Below, one piece after another: positions 50,801 through 64,000 of a stretch of 64,000 bases of DNA. The notes below the pieces were generated by a model, which was not told the DNA's origin, made no database searches, and worked only from the letters and a program-made list of their open reading frames with translations. Every line of letters begins with the position of its first letter. Within the stretch, counting starts at the first letter, position 1. This stretch comes from Atrichornis clamosus (Eukaryota > Chordata > Aves > Passeriformes > Menuridae). A program made the position numbers and the translations under genes. The DNA lies in NCBI GenBank assembly GCA_013400975.1, contig WBMZ01005375.1, positions 62,001-126,000 on the forward strand, given 5' to 3'.

Positions 50801-53800
50801 TCACTGACAGCAGAAGGAATATGTCCTTCTTGGAGATGTGAATTCTTCCTTGGATGAAGGAGCTGCTGTGTACTGCCAGCTAGCATTCTTGCTGATTGTT
50901 AAGTTTCCAAATTAAAAAAATGATTTAACTCTACATGAGGCAATATGAACTATGAAATGCTGCAGTGGCATGAATTTTTATGGACGATTGTGTAGACAGG
51001 GAACCAAAAACAAACTTACCCACACATCATTTTTCCTTCCTTTGTGTTCCCGTCCCTACTCCTTGTCCAACCACTCCTTCAAGACACTGATAAAACATTC
51101 ATTCCTTGCTCACAAATTTAAATAGGGAGGTAAAGAGAGTGATCAGCCTGACAAGAGTAAGGGAAAGTGTCTGGAACTCTTTGTTGATAGTGGGAAGGAG
51201 AAGAACTGAGCACTCCTCAAAGTTCACTCCCTTGCTTCTGAAAATATATAATTCCAGTACTGATGCTAGAGAAAGGATAATCTTTCCCATCCCTGGGAAA
51301 ATTTCAGGTATGCCTGCTCCAAGAAGTATACTTAGCATCTTTGTTTTTATGCTTGCAAATCACCCTTCATTCCAGAAATGGCATGAGTCTCCAAGGAAAG
51401 AATAAAATTTCTGTTCCAAACTACTAGTGGCCTGAGGCTGATCTCTGTAAACTGTCTACAACTGGAGTTTCTCTGCACTGGGAAATTATATTCATGTTGG
51501 AACAGGAATGCAGGAAATTAATGTGGTAACAAACACAGTGCTAAACACAAGTGTCTATATTTGGAGTTGGACTCTCCTTTGTGCTAAATCCTGCTTACCT
51601 ACACAGGAAGCTATAAAAGGATCTTGAAGCGGATAAAATTTTTAGAATCAGAGGCTTTAGACAAGACATGGAATACACCATCTTGAAAGACATGTTTTAA
51701 TGGAACTTACTGGTATAAACAGAGCATAAAACGTGTAATTTAAAGGAGACTTATAATTGTCTAAATTGGCCATAGCAACTTCATGGTGAAGTTAAGTTTG
51801 TACTAGATAACAGAGATAAGTAAAATAAAAAACCCTGTGAACATCTTTATAAAATCAATGAGGATCATGTTTTTATATTAGTATGTTGTAAGAGTATGAT
51901 TAACATGGTTCTGTTTACTTGAAGACACTTGTGTCAAAAAAACTAGGAAAAATCCAACACCATTTGCCCATTCTTGCAGAGGGTTAGGAGATGCCATTTA
52001 AAAATGGCAGGCCCAAATTGACACGAAAATCCCATTTGCTACATGTCTTTAAGGAGCACACTGCCTCTGTTCTATCCAGCTGCTGGTTTTATTAGGACCT
52101 GTGTATCACTAGGAATGCTTCCTGTTATAATATGTTGGTTTTGAACAAAGGTAGGTTGCATTTGCCTTCTCTGAGAACTGGGATATGTAAGTACCTGTAA
52201 TGGGTTTGAACAAATCATAATAAGACTGGAAATATTAGACAGTAGCTACTTAATCCTGCAGTTATTTTATTAATTTTTTCTTTGTTATTATGGTAGTAAA
52301 AGTAATTGAAATGTTAATCTAGCATATTTGCTAGGGTATTATGTCTACTCTATATTCAATTCATGTTGCAGTGCTGTGGGTTAAAGACGGATTCACTATT
52401 AAAAAAATATGAAATTCTTGGATCTCTGCAGTTTTGACTTAAGGAATTGGGCTGCATTAATTGTACTTGTTTTCTGCCCACAGGGTGTAAAGAGATGATG
52501 AAACGGTTGGCAAGCCTTATATAGCTTTAATATTGTTGCATCCTAACAACAATAGATCTGCAAAAGCAGGAATTTCTGCAGAAGTTAGGCTGTAGGGTAA
52601 CTATTTTTGCCGGCAGTGTAGTGCAGGTGTAAGAAAGCTAGTGAGGGTGTGACCTTGTGGTGTACTATACTTGGTACTTTCTGATTCAGATTGTAGGTGC
52701 TTTTTGTTGATCTTGGATAGAGTTATATGAAATATTTTTAAAATTAAGGGATATACATAGCACAAGGTGGAAGATACTGGTGTTATTTTAAGTCTGTTTT
52801 CATGCAGCATAGAAAGTGACACAGTGTTTTGGATATTGTCCTAAGAAGAAGAGCCAAGAAATTCTGTTTTTAAATCCTGATACTGACATTTACTCAGAGC
52901 CAGAAGGAATGAGGCAGCTCCTGAGGCACAGTTGCCCCACTTTTGCTAGAGGATCCCTAATTCACCCCTAGTTGCTGTGTTTTCACAACGTAGAAACAAT
53001 TCTTATATTATGAAGGTTAACTAGATAGTGTATGAGAAATTGCTTTGAAGATTGAGTATTGAAGAAATTACATACTTTTAAATAGGGTTCAGTATTTAAT
53101 AACCTATCAGATAGCTGGCTCCTTCTCCCTCTCTCTTGCAACAATTTTGCAATTTGTTTTAATGACAGTAGGATGACCTCCAGAGTTTCTACAATTTTCA
53201 TCCATTTTCATTTTATTAGAAGACTGCAATGCCTGGTCTAAATGACTCTTTGTGTTGTCTCCAACCCCAGTTCCATGTAACACTTAAAGTCCTGTGATGA
53301 TTCAGGAGACAAAACTTAGGCCATAAGATCCTTTAGCATTTTAGATATTTTATTATATATCTAAATTCCAGCGTTATATTCGGTGCACATTTTCTCTACT
53401 TTTATTGCTCTTCATCCACTGCTTAAGATGAAAGCCAGTGGTTCCGTCGCTGAATACTGCAGTATGTGGATGTGATCAAAGTGAAATCACGACAAATAAA
53501 CAGCATAGGGAAAGCTTAATTGTACAATTGCAGAAAGGAGAATCAAGCATGTGCTCACTTACTGTATTGGGACAGGGCAACAGTATTGTTTTTTAAGAAT
53601 AATTTCCCTGCTATGGGAAAAGAAACATATCTTGCATATCTCTCAATCTGAAAATTCAGGCAAATTTCGAGCTGCATGTGAAATTTGTGGTTTAGTCCCA
53701 GCTCTGGGGAAAGTAGAAGTGTAGATGAAGTAAGCCAGGGTAAAATGATGACAGATAAATCTGTGAGATAAATGATGTGATAAATCTGTGAGGATCTGCC

Positions 53801-56800
53801 AAGAGAGGTGATTTTTGTTTATGCTGTTCTTGCGCTCTGTTCCATGTGCATACTTGTGTCAATTCTCGAAGACAGGTACTCAGGTATTGAGCTGACTCAA
53901 TCTTTAGGCTGGGTGGATATGGAAGTTTTTGGGAGTTGCATCCTCTGTGTGTGGGAATAGGCTGTGCTGTATGCCACTTTTCCACATTCTTGACCTGATA
54001 GCTTCACTTTAGGAGTGGTGGACAGCAGTGGTGACCTCAGGTGCTTGTTGCCTCAGTTGGTGCGGAGCCCCTGGCCTTGTGCCATTGGCATTTTGTGTGG
54101 GCTGTAGCTCTTGCTCTACTCCCCAGCTCTTTCCAAACAGCATGGTTGCACTCTGGATTTACACTCTTGCACGAGAGCTTCTCTCACAATTCAGGTGTTG
54201 GGAAAGTGAAGGGCGTTCATGGGCCAGGTTTCTTCATATGTCAGTGCCCTCTACAACAGGTAGGCAGGACATTATGTGACCATATCCTTGCTGATGGACA
54301 CAGGGCTGTGCAGGACACGTCTCTCTTTCCCATGCAAACCTCCAGATGCATTCTAGTGGAAATTCCTCAACATTGCTGCAGAAACTTATAGAGCTACTGT
54401 AGCACTTAAAGTTCAGAGTTGCTCCAACCTCTGGAACAGAATTTGATCCATACTAAGTAAATTATATTGAATTTAGAATCTGTTGTTTACTTCCAGTTAA
54501 ATCAACAAACATGAAGGAGAAACAACTAAATGCATTGCTTGCTAACACAGAAGATGTATGTGTTCTATTACATCTCATTCTGGTATTTTTGTACTTTGGT
54601 TAATAAATATAATAAACATGCCCAACTTAAATACATTACTGCAGGATGCTAATATACTGAGGATATTGAACATAATAGTTGTCCTGGAGAAATTGTCTAA
54701 CAGAACAAATAAAAAAATACATAAATAAGTTGATATAATTTGATGTGATTATTCTGTCTTAAATTTCTAAGGACAGCGATTATCACTGTAATTGCTTTCT
54801 CAGAAGTCCTAAATAGCAAGATAGAGGAGCAAAGGATGACCACCATAGTCACAGACCAGTAACAGACTTAGTCCATCTCTATTGAATTTCACTCTAGTTT
54901 ATTTTAAACTGTTGATTGTACAGCATATGTGAAGCTACAGGACTCTTTTCTAAGACAACTAATAATAGTAATGAGTAATATATTTGTGCTTTATAGAGGT
55001 ATATATTCATGAACGTAATTTATCTGACCTTGGTCAAGTTTTGGTTATCTGTCAGAAGGCTTCTCTTATTTTATGAAGAATGTGTTTAATGAGAAATAAA
55101 TTATTTAATTCAAAGCAAGACTGCTACATTTTTCAGTAAAACAAACAAAACCCCAAAATTCAGAGCTTTCAAGAATACAAAAATGTGGAACTAATCACTC
55201 AGTATTATTTTGTGTTCTTTAATAAAGGTTTCAACACTGCAATTTAAATCAGCAGGCTACCTGTTCAACATGATCTTCAAAGAGATTCCAACTGAGCCCT
55301 GATCTGTAAAAGTATATACTTTAAATAGGTTCTCATTTTTTTTAGTGCAAGTACTCAAGGATCGAATGAAAGAGTGAAATCAAGGTGCATGTGAAGGTCT
55401 ATTTTTAGTTTTGCATTTTGCATGGCCAGGTTGGTTACAAATAGGATGTGTGAACTTTGGAGTAAGACTTGAAATGCAGACCACAACCATGTGTTTCTTG
55501 AAATAGCACACAGTCAAATAGATACTTATACTTTTACTTCTGCATGAACAGTGCTCCATGGATTTCTTCAGTAAATAAAAAACCCCAGGATATTGATGCT
55601 TTGAACCTTCAGAATCTTCACACATCCTTACAAGACCAGTGCAAGAAATCCACTTACTCCTTCTGTCATTTTTCTGTTATCAATCGTATAATTCATGTCG
55701 AAAGAGTTGAATCAGAGCCTCATAAATATACATAGAGCGGATAGCTCTGAAAACAGCTGCCTTGAAACACAAAGTTGTTATTTGTAGAGAACAGCTCTAG
55801 TCTTGTCCATGTTGATGATATTCCCATAGAAATAGTATTTCCTGTGTTTTCCAGTGGTTTTCCTTAAAGTTGACAGGCTTGATCGGTTTTGGGGGTTTTA
55901 GGCTGTCGTTGTGTTCCATTTCCAAAATATGACTGAAAGAGGCCTGTGCTTTAATCTCCATGTGACTGCTGGATTGTTATGTTCCAAACACCCACTATCC
56001 CAACTGCAATATATCTGAAATATGATCTATAGCTTCCTGCAAATTTACACAGAAGTTCACAAATATTAGTCATTTTGAGGAATGACACACATTTTAATCC
56101 CAACAAACAATTATGTGCCAAATAACTTTGTGTCTCCTTACCTGTACCCTTGTATTGCTAAAAATTATTTTATCACGCGTAATTGCAGAGCAGTGTGGAT
56201 GAGTCCTGGTATGGCCTCATATCACTTTAAGTTTACTGCTTGAAGGCTGTGCATCAAAGCATTTTGTGCATCATTAGCTTGTTCCTTGCCAGATGACGTG
56301 GTACCCACACAAATATTACCATCTGGTAACTTCTGCTTAAAGCAGCTGTTGTCAGAATATTCCAGAATTTTAATCGGTCTCTAGATTTCTAAATGCCCAA
56401 GTCAAGAAACCTTTGATCTCTTCTCAGACAGAAGAGCTTCTTGCATTGCAGGGCTGCACTACTACGGTGTACTGATCTCCTTGAGTCGTATCCATGCACA
56501 AAAGGGCCATCCTCCAGATATAAGTTCCTAGATGACAACTGACTTTGATAACTTCCTGTGGGAACATCATCCAGGTCATAGAGAAGGAAGCAAAGAGTAG
56601 AGAATGGAAGAGAAAAAGAGTTGTCCACTAAATTATGATGGTCTGAAAGTTGCTTTGGCTCTTGAGTTTTAAGGTAGGATGCAACTGAAGGCATGCTGTT
56701 TAATTTGGTGTGATGCTTCTTAATGACTGTGCGTTGATAAAAGCAGCTACTTTTAGATTTTTGGATATTTGGGTCAGATAAAAATAAAACACTGAAACAG

Positions 56801-59800
56801 CTTGGGCTAAAAAGAAACAAATTTTCTGTACAGCTTTGCAAATAGGAAAATCCAAAATAATCAGTATTCAATGTGGGTTTTTTCACAGGGATATATCTAT
56901 AATTTCAGAAGAACACAGTAATGGAAAGATATTGATCAAAAAACTGGCAGGAATAGGTCTCCCATTGCTGGCATATAACAGGTGTGAAAATTTATCCTCC
57001 ATTTCCTCGAGTCACCATAAAGTTTACATTTTAAGACACAGGAATTATTTGTAGAAATTTCTGTGTAATATAGCAGCAAAGACGAGTATTGACTAAGCTA
57101 CAAACACTGGATGCAATTATTTCTTTAAAAATAAAATTGTGGATTTTTGTCCAGTGAATTCAGTATTGGTACCTTGTTTTCCAGTCAGTGGAGTTTTGTC
57201 GTCAATGCAGAATGTGATTTTTATAACCCATAGTTGTAACTATAGAAAACAACTATGTGTTGCTGAAAATTATGATTCCTTGTATGAATTTTTGGAGAAG
57301 AGAAAACTGGGAGACTTATTGCTATAAGAGTGGCTAAAATGTAGCCCTCTATAGATGAATCCCATTAGCAGGGGATTTCTGTGAAACAGCAGAATATAGG
57401 TAAGAAATCAGTGGCTACTTTCTTTAAAAGTTAAATACAAAAGAGTTCAAATATAAATTCTCTATCATTACCAAGGCAAACAAACAAAAAACCAAAACCT
57501 TGACCCCTCCAAAGCCGTAATATTTTATTTCCCTAAATCTTAAAAATTTGTATGTTCTTCTTTCTCACGTCTCCTTCTTATACTGGCCAAAATTTGTATT
57601 CATATTTGCCATTCTGCCCTGAAAAAAACACCATCTGCAAATACTTCTAGAAAGTGCAGATCCTAGTGTTGTTCCTAGGGAACGCCCTTTGTGAGTTTTC
57701 CAGTGTAGGGGCTGGTGTATACAGATATTACAAAGAGAGAGAAGTGTTTTACTGTGATTCTTGTGTTCTGCAGATTCTTAAAACTCTCCTGCTGAATTCT
57801 CGCGATTAAATTTTTTCCACATTTGTGGTAGCTGAAGTTGTGTGGGCTTGATATCTGCTTGTGCCACGGAGTCTAGGAAAAGGTGGAGTACTTGCCTCAG
57901 CAAAGGCCGCAGAGTTGCAGACATGTCATTGTTGGTGTCTTCTGCCATTGGCACTGCATGTTTTCTGCTATTTGTAATAAATTCCCTGCTCAATTCTGCC
58001 AGAGTGGCTGGATACCCTTTCACCTGACACTGCCACTTCTCCCCAGGGGATTAAAGAACTGCATCTCAGTCCTAGTTTTTCACACAGTTATTGTCGCTGG
58101 TTTGATTCATGTCAGAACACAAGTCAGTGGTGAGCCACATTTGTCCTGTGTTAAACAGCTACACAGAAATATCACTGGAGATTAATTTGGATGAATATGC
58201 TGAAACAGAGTATATATGAGGACATATACTTTCTGCTTTCCACTTACTCATGTTTAATGTATATTCTTTATTTTGTATGCATATCAGTCCAGGCAAGAGA
58301 GTGTGTTTCTGCAAAGCTCTTTGTTTTTCCTTTTCTGTGGCTTCTCTGAAGGCAGAGGCATGCTCGAGGCACCCACACTCTTTTATGCATATCTACTGCT
58401 GTTCATCAATCAGAGACCCACAGTCAGATCATCAAGGCACTTTGCAACCTTTGTAATGTGCAGTTGCTGGAGTATTTTTTTCCCCTTCCAGCATATAATT
58501 GCCCAGTCCATACTTTATCATACATTTAATAAGATATTTTTCTCAGCCATACAAGTGCTCTAGCTAAAGCACAATTATAGCAATTATATTAAGGAAAGTT
58601 ATGAGCTGAAAAAATGTACAAAGCCTTATTTTGAAATGAGGTAATATTAGCAACAAAAATGACACGAAGCTTGGAATTTGACCAAGATAAAACAGATTAA
58701 AGAAGACCAGTTTTTGTACTATGATTTTTTTTTAAATCATGGAAGTGTTCAAAGAATTGGGAGTATCACAACATTGCTAACTTGGAAAAGACAAAGGAAT
58801 TTGATTATTTTGTTTTCACACTTGAGTAGATCAAAAGTGATTCCATTCAAGCAAATATAATTCTGCCAATAGAAAAACAAATTAAATAAGAGGAGAACCA
58901 ACTTAGAGAACCCTTTGAAAGCATTATGCACAAGTCAAGTCTGACATTTTCTAGTCTCTGTGTTAAAAAAGCAAAACAAAGATGCTTCCTCTTTGTTTAC
59001 TTTTGTTCCCCAAACAGCACAGGAAAGCATGTGGATGTCAAATGTCATTTCAATATGAATCACATATATGCATGCACTCTGTTGGTATAGAAATCATGGC
59101 ACTTTGTAGGGCATTCTCCTCCCTCTTCTGCCACCAGTTTGACAGACTAAACTTCAGAAGAAATAGTCATCAGGAAAAAGGAGGCCTGCAAACCCATGGC
59201 ATTTCATCAGTACTTGGCTCCTCTTAACAAAACTCTCAATAGGCAGAGCACAAACAACAAGCTGTATCTCTCAAAAACCATTTGATATGATTGAATTTAT
59301 GCTTGGTACACCAGTAGTGGTCTGCCTTGTGCATTACAGAGACCATGAGAGTAGTCTGATTTTATCAAGCCCACTTGTGCAACATTTATATTTCTATGAG
59401 TTTTAGAGGAGATAGGGACATATGACTTTCTGAATCACATTAGGTTATTGCCTGATTAAGTCAGATATCCTGCTTGTACAATGGCCATGACCTAATACTT
59501 CACAAATACCAACTACTCAGATGCTGTGAACTAAAAGACAGAAAGTAACTTCTGTCTGCTCCTGTGGCATCTTCAAGAATTTAAACAAACTATCCATATT
59601 CATTGATCAACAGTGCACACTCTCTTATAAACAGCTCCAAATACTGCCTAAATTTATATACTTCTGTTATTACCACAACATAATGTTACAGAAAAGTCTC
59701 TTTTTGTAAAGCAAGGAGGCATCTATTGTCTTTGAACTGCATGTTAGAAAAATGTAAGTCCTCTTCTCCCCCTCTCTTATATAAGCATGATAATAAGATC

Positions 59801-62800
59801 TTAACTGAGCGTATCTCAAAATGAGAGAAGGAGAAACTGCAGCTTGCTCTGCACACTACTGATGGAACTATTTCTGGTACTAAATTTTGTTCAGTTGTAA
59901 ATCTGTGTTGGCTTGAGCCCTCAGCCACCAGCTATGGATTTAATCAATGTTTGGATCTGGATGAATAATTCAGTATGATCTATTCCCTTTCAGCTTGTGA
60001 AATCCATCTTCAGGTTTCATCTCTCTCATGTATTTACCCAGATACTACCTGAATCATTTCAAAGCTGTTCTTGTCTCCCTTTAGGATAATGGTTCCAATA
60101 ACATGAGCAGTCTCTCTGTTCTGCAAGGAGTTCTGCTTAAACAGCAAGAAATAAAAAATGTTGTGCAACAGCAAACCTGCAAAATTCAGCCCTGATGTGT
60201 TAGTCCCTGAATTAAATGAGTACATAGGTGATATTCTAACAAGGGTGAAGTGAATGGCAGAATTCCCATGGACTTGTAAAAGAGAGTGGTTTCAGATTAG
60301 GTCCTAGTTCCTGCATGTGAGAATGTGAAATTTAGAGTTGTGAACACAGTTTTGAAATGTGTTTTCCATGTTCAGCTCTATGAAATGTCTCCTGTCAGTT
60401 TAAAAAAAGAGAATACAAGGATAACTGAAATTATTGCATTGTAAATATTTGTATGAATGCTTATTCAAACTCTTTTATATCAGTTTCATGCATAAAAGTT
60501 CAGGTTGGTGTGACCGAAATATAATATTCTTACATTGAAGAGGTCAGATTAAGTTTTCTATTTTGAATGACCTGGTGTAAAATAATAACAGATTATTCAT
60601 TCCCCTTCCAAAAGCATGGCCTGGCTGCTTAGATGCAGTATAAATTTGATGCAAAATGCTGAGATTTAGGGGTGGGGATGGTCATTTGCAAGTTTAGAGT
60701 CTGTGCTGGAGAAGCTGTTCTTCTATACCAGTCCTATCCCTGGACTTAATGACCATCCTGCATTTTATGGTCTTTGTATTTTGAGCTTACTTTTCCTGGT
60801 TCTGCTAGACCTCCGTTTCATTATGGGTTCAAGTTATTGTACCTCATGTCTTTCTTTCCCCATTAGACAGTAAAAGCTGAGGTGAAGTATTCAGTACAAC
60901 TTATTTCTAACAGCTAAGTAATCTTTCCTTTTTTTTTGTTTTCTGTTTCTATGTACCTTTCACCCAGAACCCAGTCTTTTCAGTGACCACATTTAGCTAC
61001 TGAGATCAAGAAAACAAAATTATACATTCAAGGTGTGACAGTTAATGACGTTATGCTGAAATAGGCATAATGTGGAGATATCATGGGCAGCAGATTGATA
61101 TTCTTAATTATTAATTTTCATGCTTTTAGGTCCTTGGATTTTTAATGTAATATAATTGGTACCATTTTATCACATTGTTACATTTACTGCCTTTAGGTGG
61201 ATTTAGGACTGTGTATGATGATTTGTTTTTTTCTGCTGGTAACTGGCAACATTTGGGTGAAATGCAGAAACAACATGTAAAATGACAGGCTGGTGAGAAG
61301 AAAGGTCAGAGAGATATAATTTCCACATCACGGGGAAGATATAGGCTAAACAAGGTTGTCAAACAGTTTATCTCTTGCTACTTGTGTTGTGACAGGGCTG
61401 CTGCAAAGATTTCCGGCACTGTGGGAAGGAACGTTTATTTCTGTTGCAAAAGTTAGTGGTTGAGGCTAAGGCTGGAATTGGGTTAACTGCTCTGTGATTA
61501 TAAGTGGTGGCAAGAAAATTGGGTTGGGTTTGTTTACTTACATTGACCTGTCAACTTCTTCCTTGACTTTCACTGGGACAATTGAAACCACCTTGGCATA
61601 TAAAGACTTTGGGATAGACAAAAGGCCTGAAAGCTTCTGCAGTTTTCCTGTCCCTGTCTTCAGCTTGCTTTTCCAAATTGCTGCAGGCCACATAGTAGAG
61701 GTGGAGTCCTCTCCTGTATTCATCCTTGCCTGTATTTTTTCCCATCCAGTCTGATTGTTGCTGACCTTGAAATGTAAGTTTATTTGTCTCAGGAGTAGGA
61801 GGACACCTCTGGATCCTCATGAGACTTTTTCTTGACTATGGAACTAACACAACAAGAGGAAGTAGAAACAGGGTGCATTTTTGGTATGACTCTTCCTCAC
61901 CTGGTGAATTGGTGAAGAATAAATTCTCTTCCTCAAGCATTCCTGTTAGGACCACCTCACTGTATTGTTGTAGGAGGAAATGCATGCTTTCGACAATCTA
62001 TTTAAAGACCCCAAATATCCATATGGCCCAGTTGTCTATAAGCCCAAGGAAGAACAATACAATTCACAGCAACTCTGAATTACCTTGTCCTTTGGAGTTG
62101 TTTGGGTACAGATTTAAACAGATGCACTTTTTAGCAGTGATTCTCTATACTTTGTACAGAAATGACTGGAAATATTTCTGTTTACTCCTTTTGCCTGCTG
62201 GGCAAAGATTACATTATGTTTCAGATCATGACCTGAAAGTATCTAATGCCCTCTGTTTAAGTGCAATGGAGAACATTTTGATTTTCATGGACACTAGTAT
62301 GGATTTAGCAGCTCAATTCTTATTTATCTTTCAGACCATTAAATCTGACATATGTACTCCATGGGAAATAGAAATAATTTTGTTCCTCGTGGTTATGAAA
62401 TCATTAGAAAGGATGAGGTACATCTGTAATGGCTGTCCATTAATATAATTATTGTATTTAATAATAGGCAACTTGCAGGCTTGGATTTTCTTAACGCTGT
62501 TACTGAGAGAGTTACTAATAGTGACCTTTTCAAAGGACTGTGGAGCTCCTGCCTTCCTTCAGATGAAGGCAATTGGAGATGTTAACAGCATCCACACCAT
62601 CTGGAACACACTGCCCAGCAGCACTGAAAGAGAAAAGCAGCTATTAGACAGGTTCTAGGTTCAACCCATTTATGTGTTGATGTTTCTTGGGTAAGATTTT
62701 TCACCTCTCTCCTATAGCAATATAGATTTGAGACTCATGGCAGAAATGCTGAGTGAGTGGTGGGGATGTGGGCAACTTATTAATCCAGTCTTGCTCCAGA

Positions 62801-64000
62801 GGTGCTACTCGGACGGCAGTCAGACTCATCAGAAAGGCTCATTATAATTTTCTAATGTCACATTACCATCATCCAAAAAAACCCAACTTAATTGAATGCA
62901 AACGACATGTGCAAGATGTCTGAGTGTCTGGTGTCACCTATTTTATCTATAAATATTTAAATATTATCTTACGGAGTATTGTTTTTCTAACATGCAGCTC
63001 TGTTTTTTTAAGACAGAGCTGCTATCCATCTGCCTCAAATATACAAAAGCACCCATATTTTCTCAAATTGAAATGTACTCTTGTATAATTGAAACAAAGT
63101 TTTAGTCAGTTTCTGAAAAGTGACAGTAAATAACTCCATTTTCATGCTAAGGATATTGCTTTGTGCTGTCTCTTTCTAGTGATAGAGTCTCACAGTCTTC
63201 AAATTAAACCTGTCTCTACAGACCTGTTGGGCATAGCAAGTTACTGCAGATCTAGCTGCAGACAGCATCCATCTGATTCTGTTCATCCAGGAGGAACAGA
63301 ATCCAGCTCTTAAAATCCATCCTTGGCTGGGCTGAAATTGGCAGTTTGCAAGCATGTATGAAGAGATCATCTGCTTAAGGAAAGGCTGTTTCTCTGTTCT
63401 TTGGAGGAGGATGATCTTATAAGAAAAAATGAATGCAGTAAATAGCTGAAAGCTGTGCCAGATTAAAACAGGCGGAATGGGATTGTTGGTTTTCCAAATT
63501 TCTCCCTTTACATACTCCATTCTCTCCTCCAATTTGGCAGCCTTTCCATGAACACTCACTCCTTCCCCTAACTGTTGGCTAAAAGGCCATTTCTAAGGCT
63601 GATGCAATATCATTCAAGATGAGAGTGCTTTTCTTAGAAACACAAGTTGTCATACTCTTATCCTTTCCCCTAAAAGCCAAATACATTCTTATGCCACACT
63701 GTTCCCTGTAAAATGGCCGTAACGGTTCATTTTTCCTTCCCAGACTTTTATGGCCACAGCATAAATGTTAATTTAACACCAACCTGGTGACTGCCAGTAA
63801 TTTACCTCACAGTTACCTAGATTTTCTGTGGAGACATGGGGTGTCTTATTCTTGGGGGGGACTCCAGCTCAGTAAGGTGAGTAAGACTACATTAATTGCA
63901 TAGTCTTCCTTATTTCATTAGACTGCAACCTTTTCTGAGTCATATGTTGTTTGCTTTTTCCCTTGTGAAGTAATGAATCTATGCTTTCTTTTGTTTTTCA
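44841..64000. other. Upstream flank of SPATA7, no gene recognised
   Basis: About 19 kb of AT-rich, mostly unique sequence. In human KCNK10 lies upstream in divergent orientation, so its exons would be expected on the plus strand further right. I looked for its alternative first exons and for its conserved channel sequence and recognised none. The stretch includes the polypyrimidine tract at 47572-47645 and unassigned open frames at 50420-50886, 56389-56886, 57778-58023 and 61819-62658, discussed separately. Confidence 0.5.
47572..47645. repeat. Polypyrimidine tract, plus strand
   Basis: About 75 bases of almost pure C/T (mixtures of ccctccctttg, ctctccctccctctt and similar), broken by only three purines. 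It lies upstream of SPATA7 in intergenic sequence. Such tracts are simple repeats that can adopt triplex structure. Confidence 0.85.

Noticed and set aside
53754..53792. Direct repeat of gataaatctgtgag with 11 bp between copies
   Set aside because: Short and isolated, with no associated element. It is consistent with local slippage.
44841..64000. KCNK10 first exons on the plus strand
   Set aside because: This is the expected upstream neighbour by human synteny, but none of its recognisable N-terminal or channel sequence was found.

Overview
The window looks like nuclear DNA of a bird. Two truncated copies of CR1, the dominant avian LINE, are present (14290-14460 and 43825-44020). The DNA is otherwise AT-rich, unique and intron-like. 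Only one gene can be supported, and it has a vertebrate exon-intron structure with GT-AG splice sites. Nothing prokaryotic, viral or CRISPR-like is visible.

That gene is SPATA7 (spermatogenesis-associated protein 7, the LCA3 / ciliary photoreceptor protein). It lies on the minus strand from a CpG island near 44.0-44.8 kb to a stop codon at 6922-6924. I assembled it exon by exon from splice sites, reading phase and similarity to the human protein as I remember it. The exons are: exon 1 (about 44488-44156), exon 2 (32256-32182), exon 3 (27750-27658), exon 4 (13738-13617), exon 5 (12182-11674), exon 6 (11581-11521), exon 7 (10311-10247), exon 8 (9625-9554) and terminal exon 9 (7150-6922). All junction phases agree. 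Starting at the strong-context ATG in exon 2 the protein has 403 residues, against about 599 in human. The conserved blocks (GPFRGHMS, HMAAHLKKLMSAK, DQQKRD, SGDLLDKHS, KYRYYNPP, EEEECLRFLQDLTKDIL, MHIKSKSNNLDE) are all present. The long disordered C-terminal tail of the mammalian protein is not, and no counterpart was found for a short human exon between local exons 3 and 4.

The 5' end is the most interesting part. On the minus strand the CpG island carries a CTAAAAATAG (MEF2-type) site 20 bp upstream of a CTATAAATAG (TATA-type) box, followed by a perfect 14-unit ATGG repeat inside the presumed first exon. One of its three frames runs open through exon 1 and splices in frame to exon 2, so an N-terminally extended protein beginning with MDGW repeats is possible. 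A CR1 fragment sits just inside intron 1, within the same island.

Left of the gene (1-6921) I see a possible 3' UTR and then sequence with no recognisable gene. Right of the CpG island (44.85-64 kb) is probably upstream intergenic DNA. It contains several open frames longer than expected, or protein-like in composition, that I cannot assign (56389-56886, 57778-58023, 61819-62658). In human, KCNK10 lies upstream and PTPN21 downstream of SPATA7; I recognised no exon of either here.
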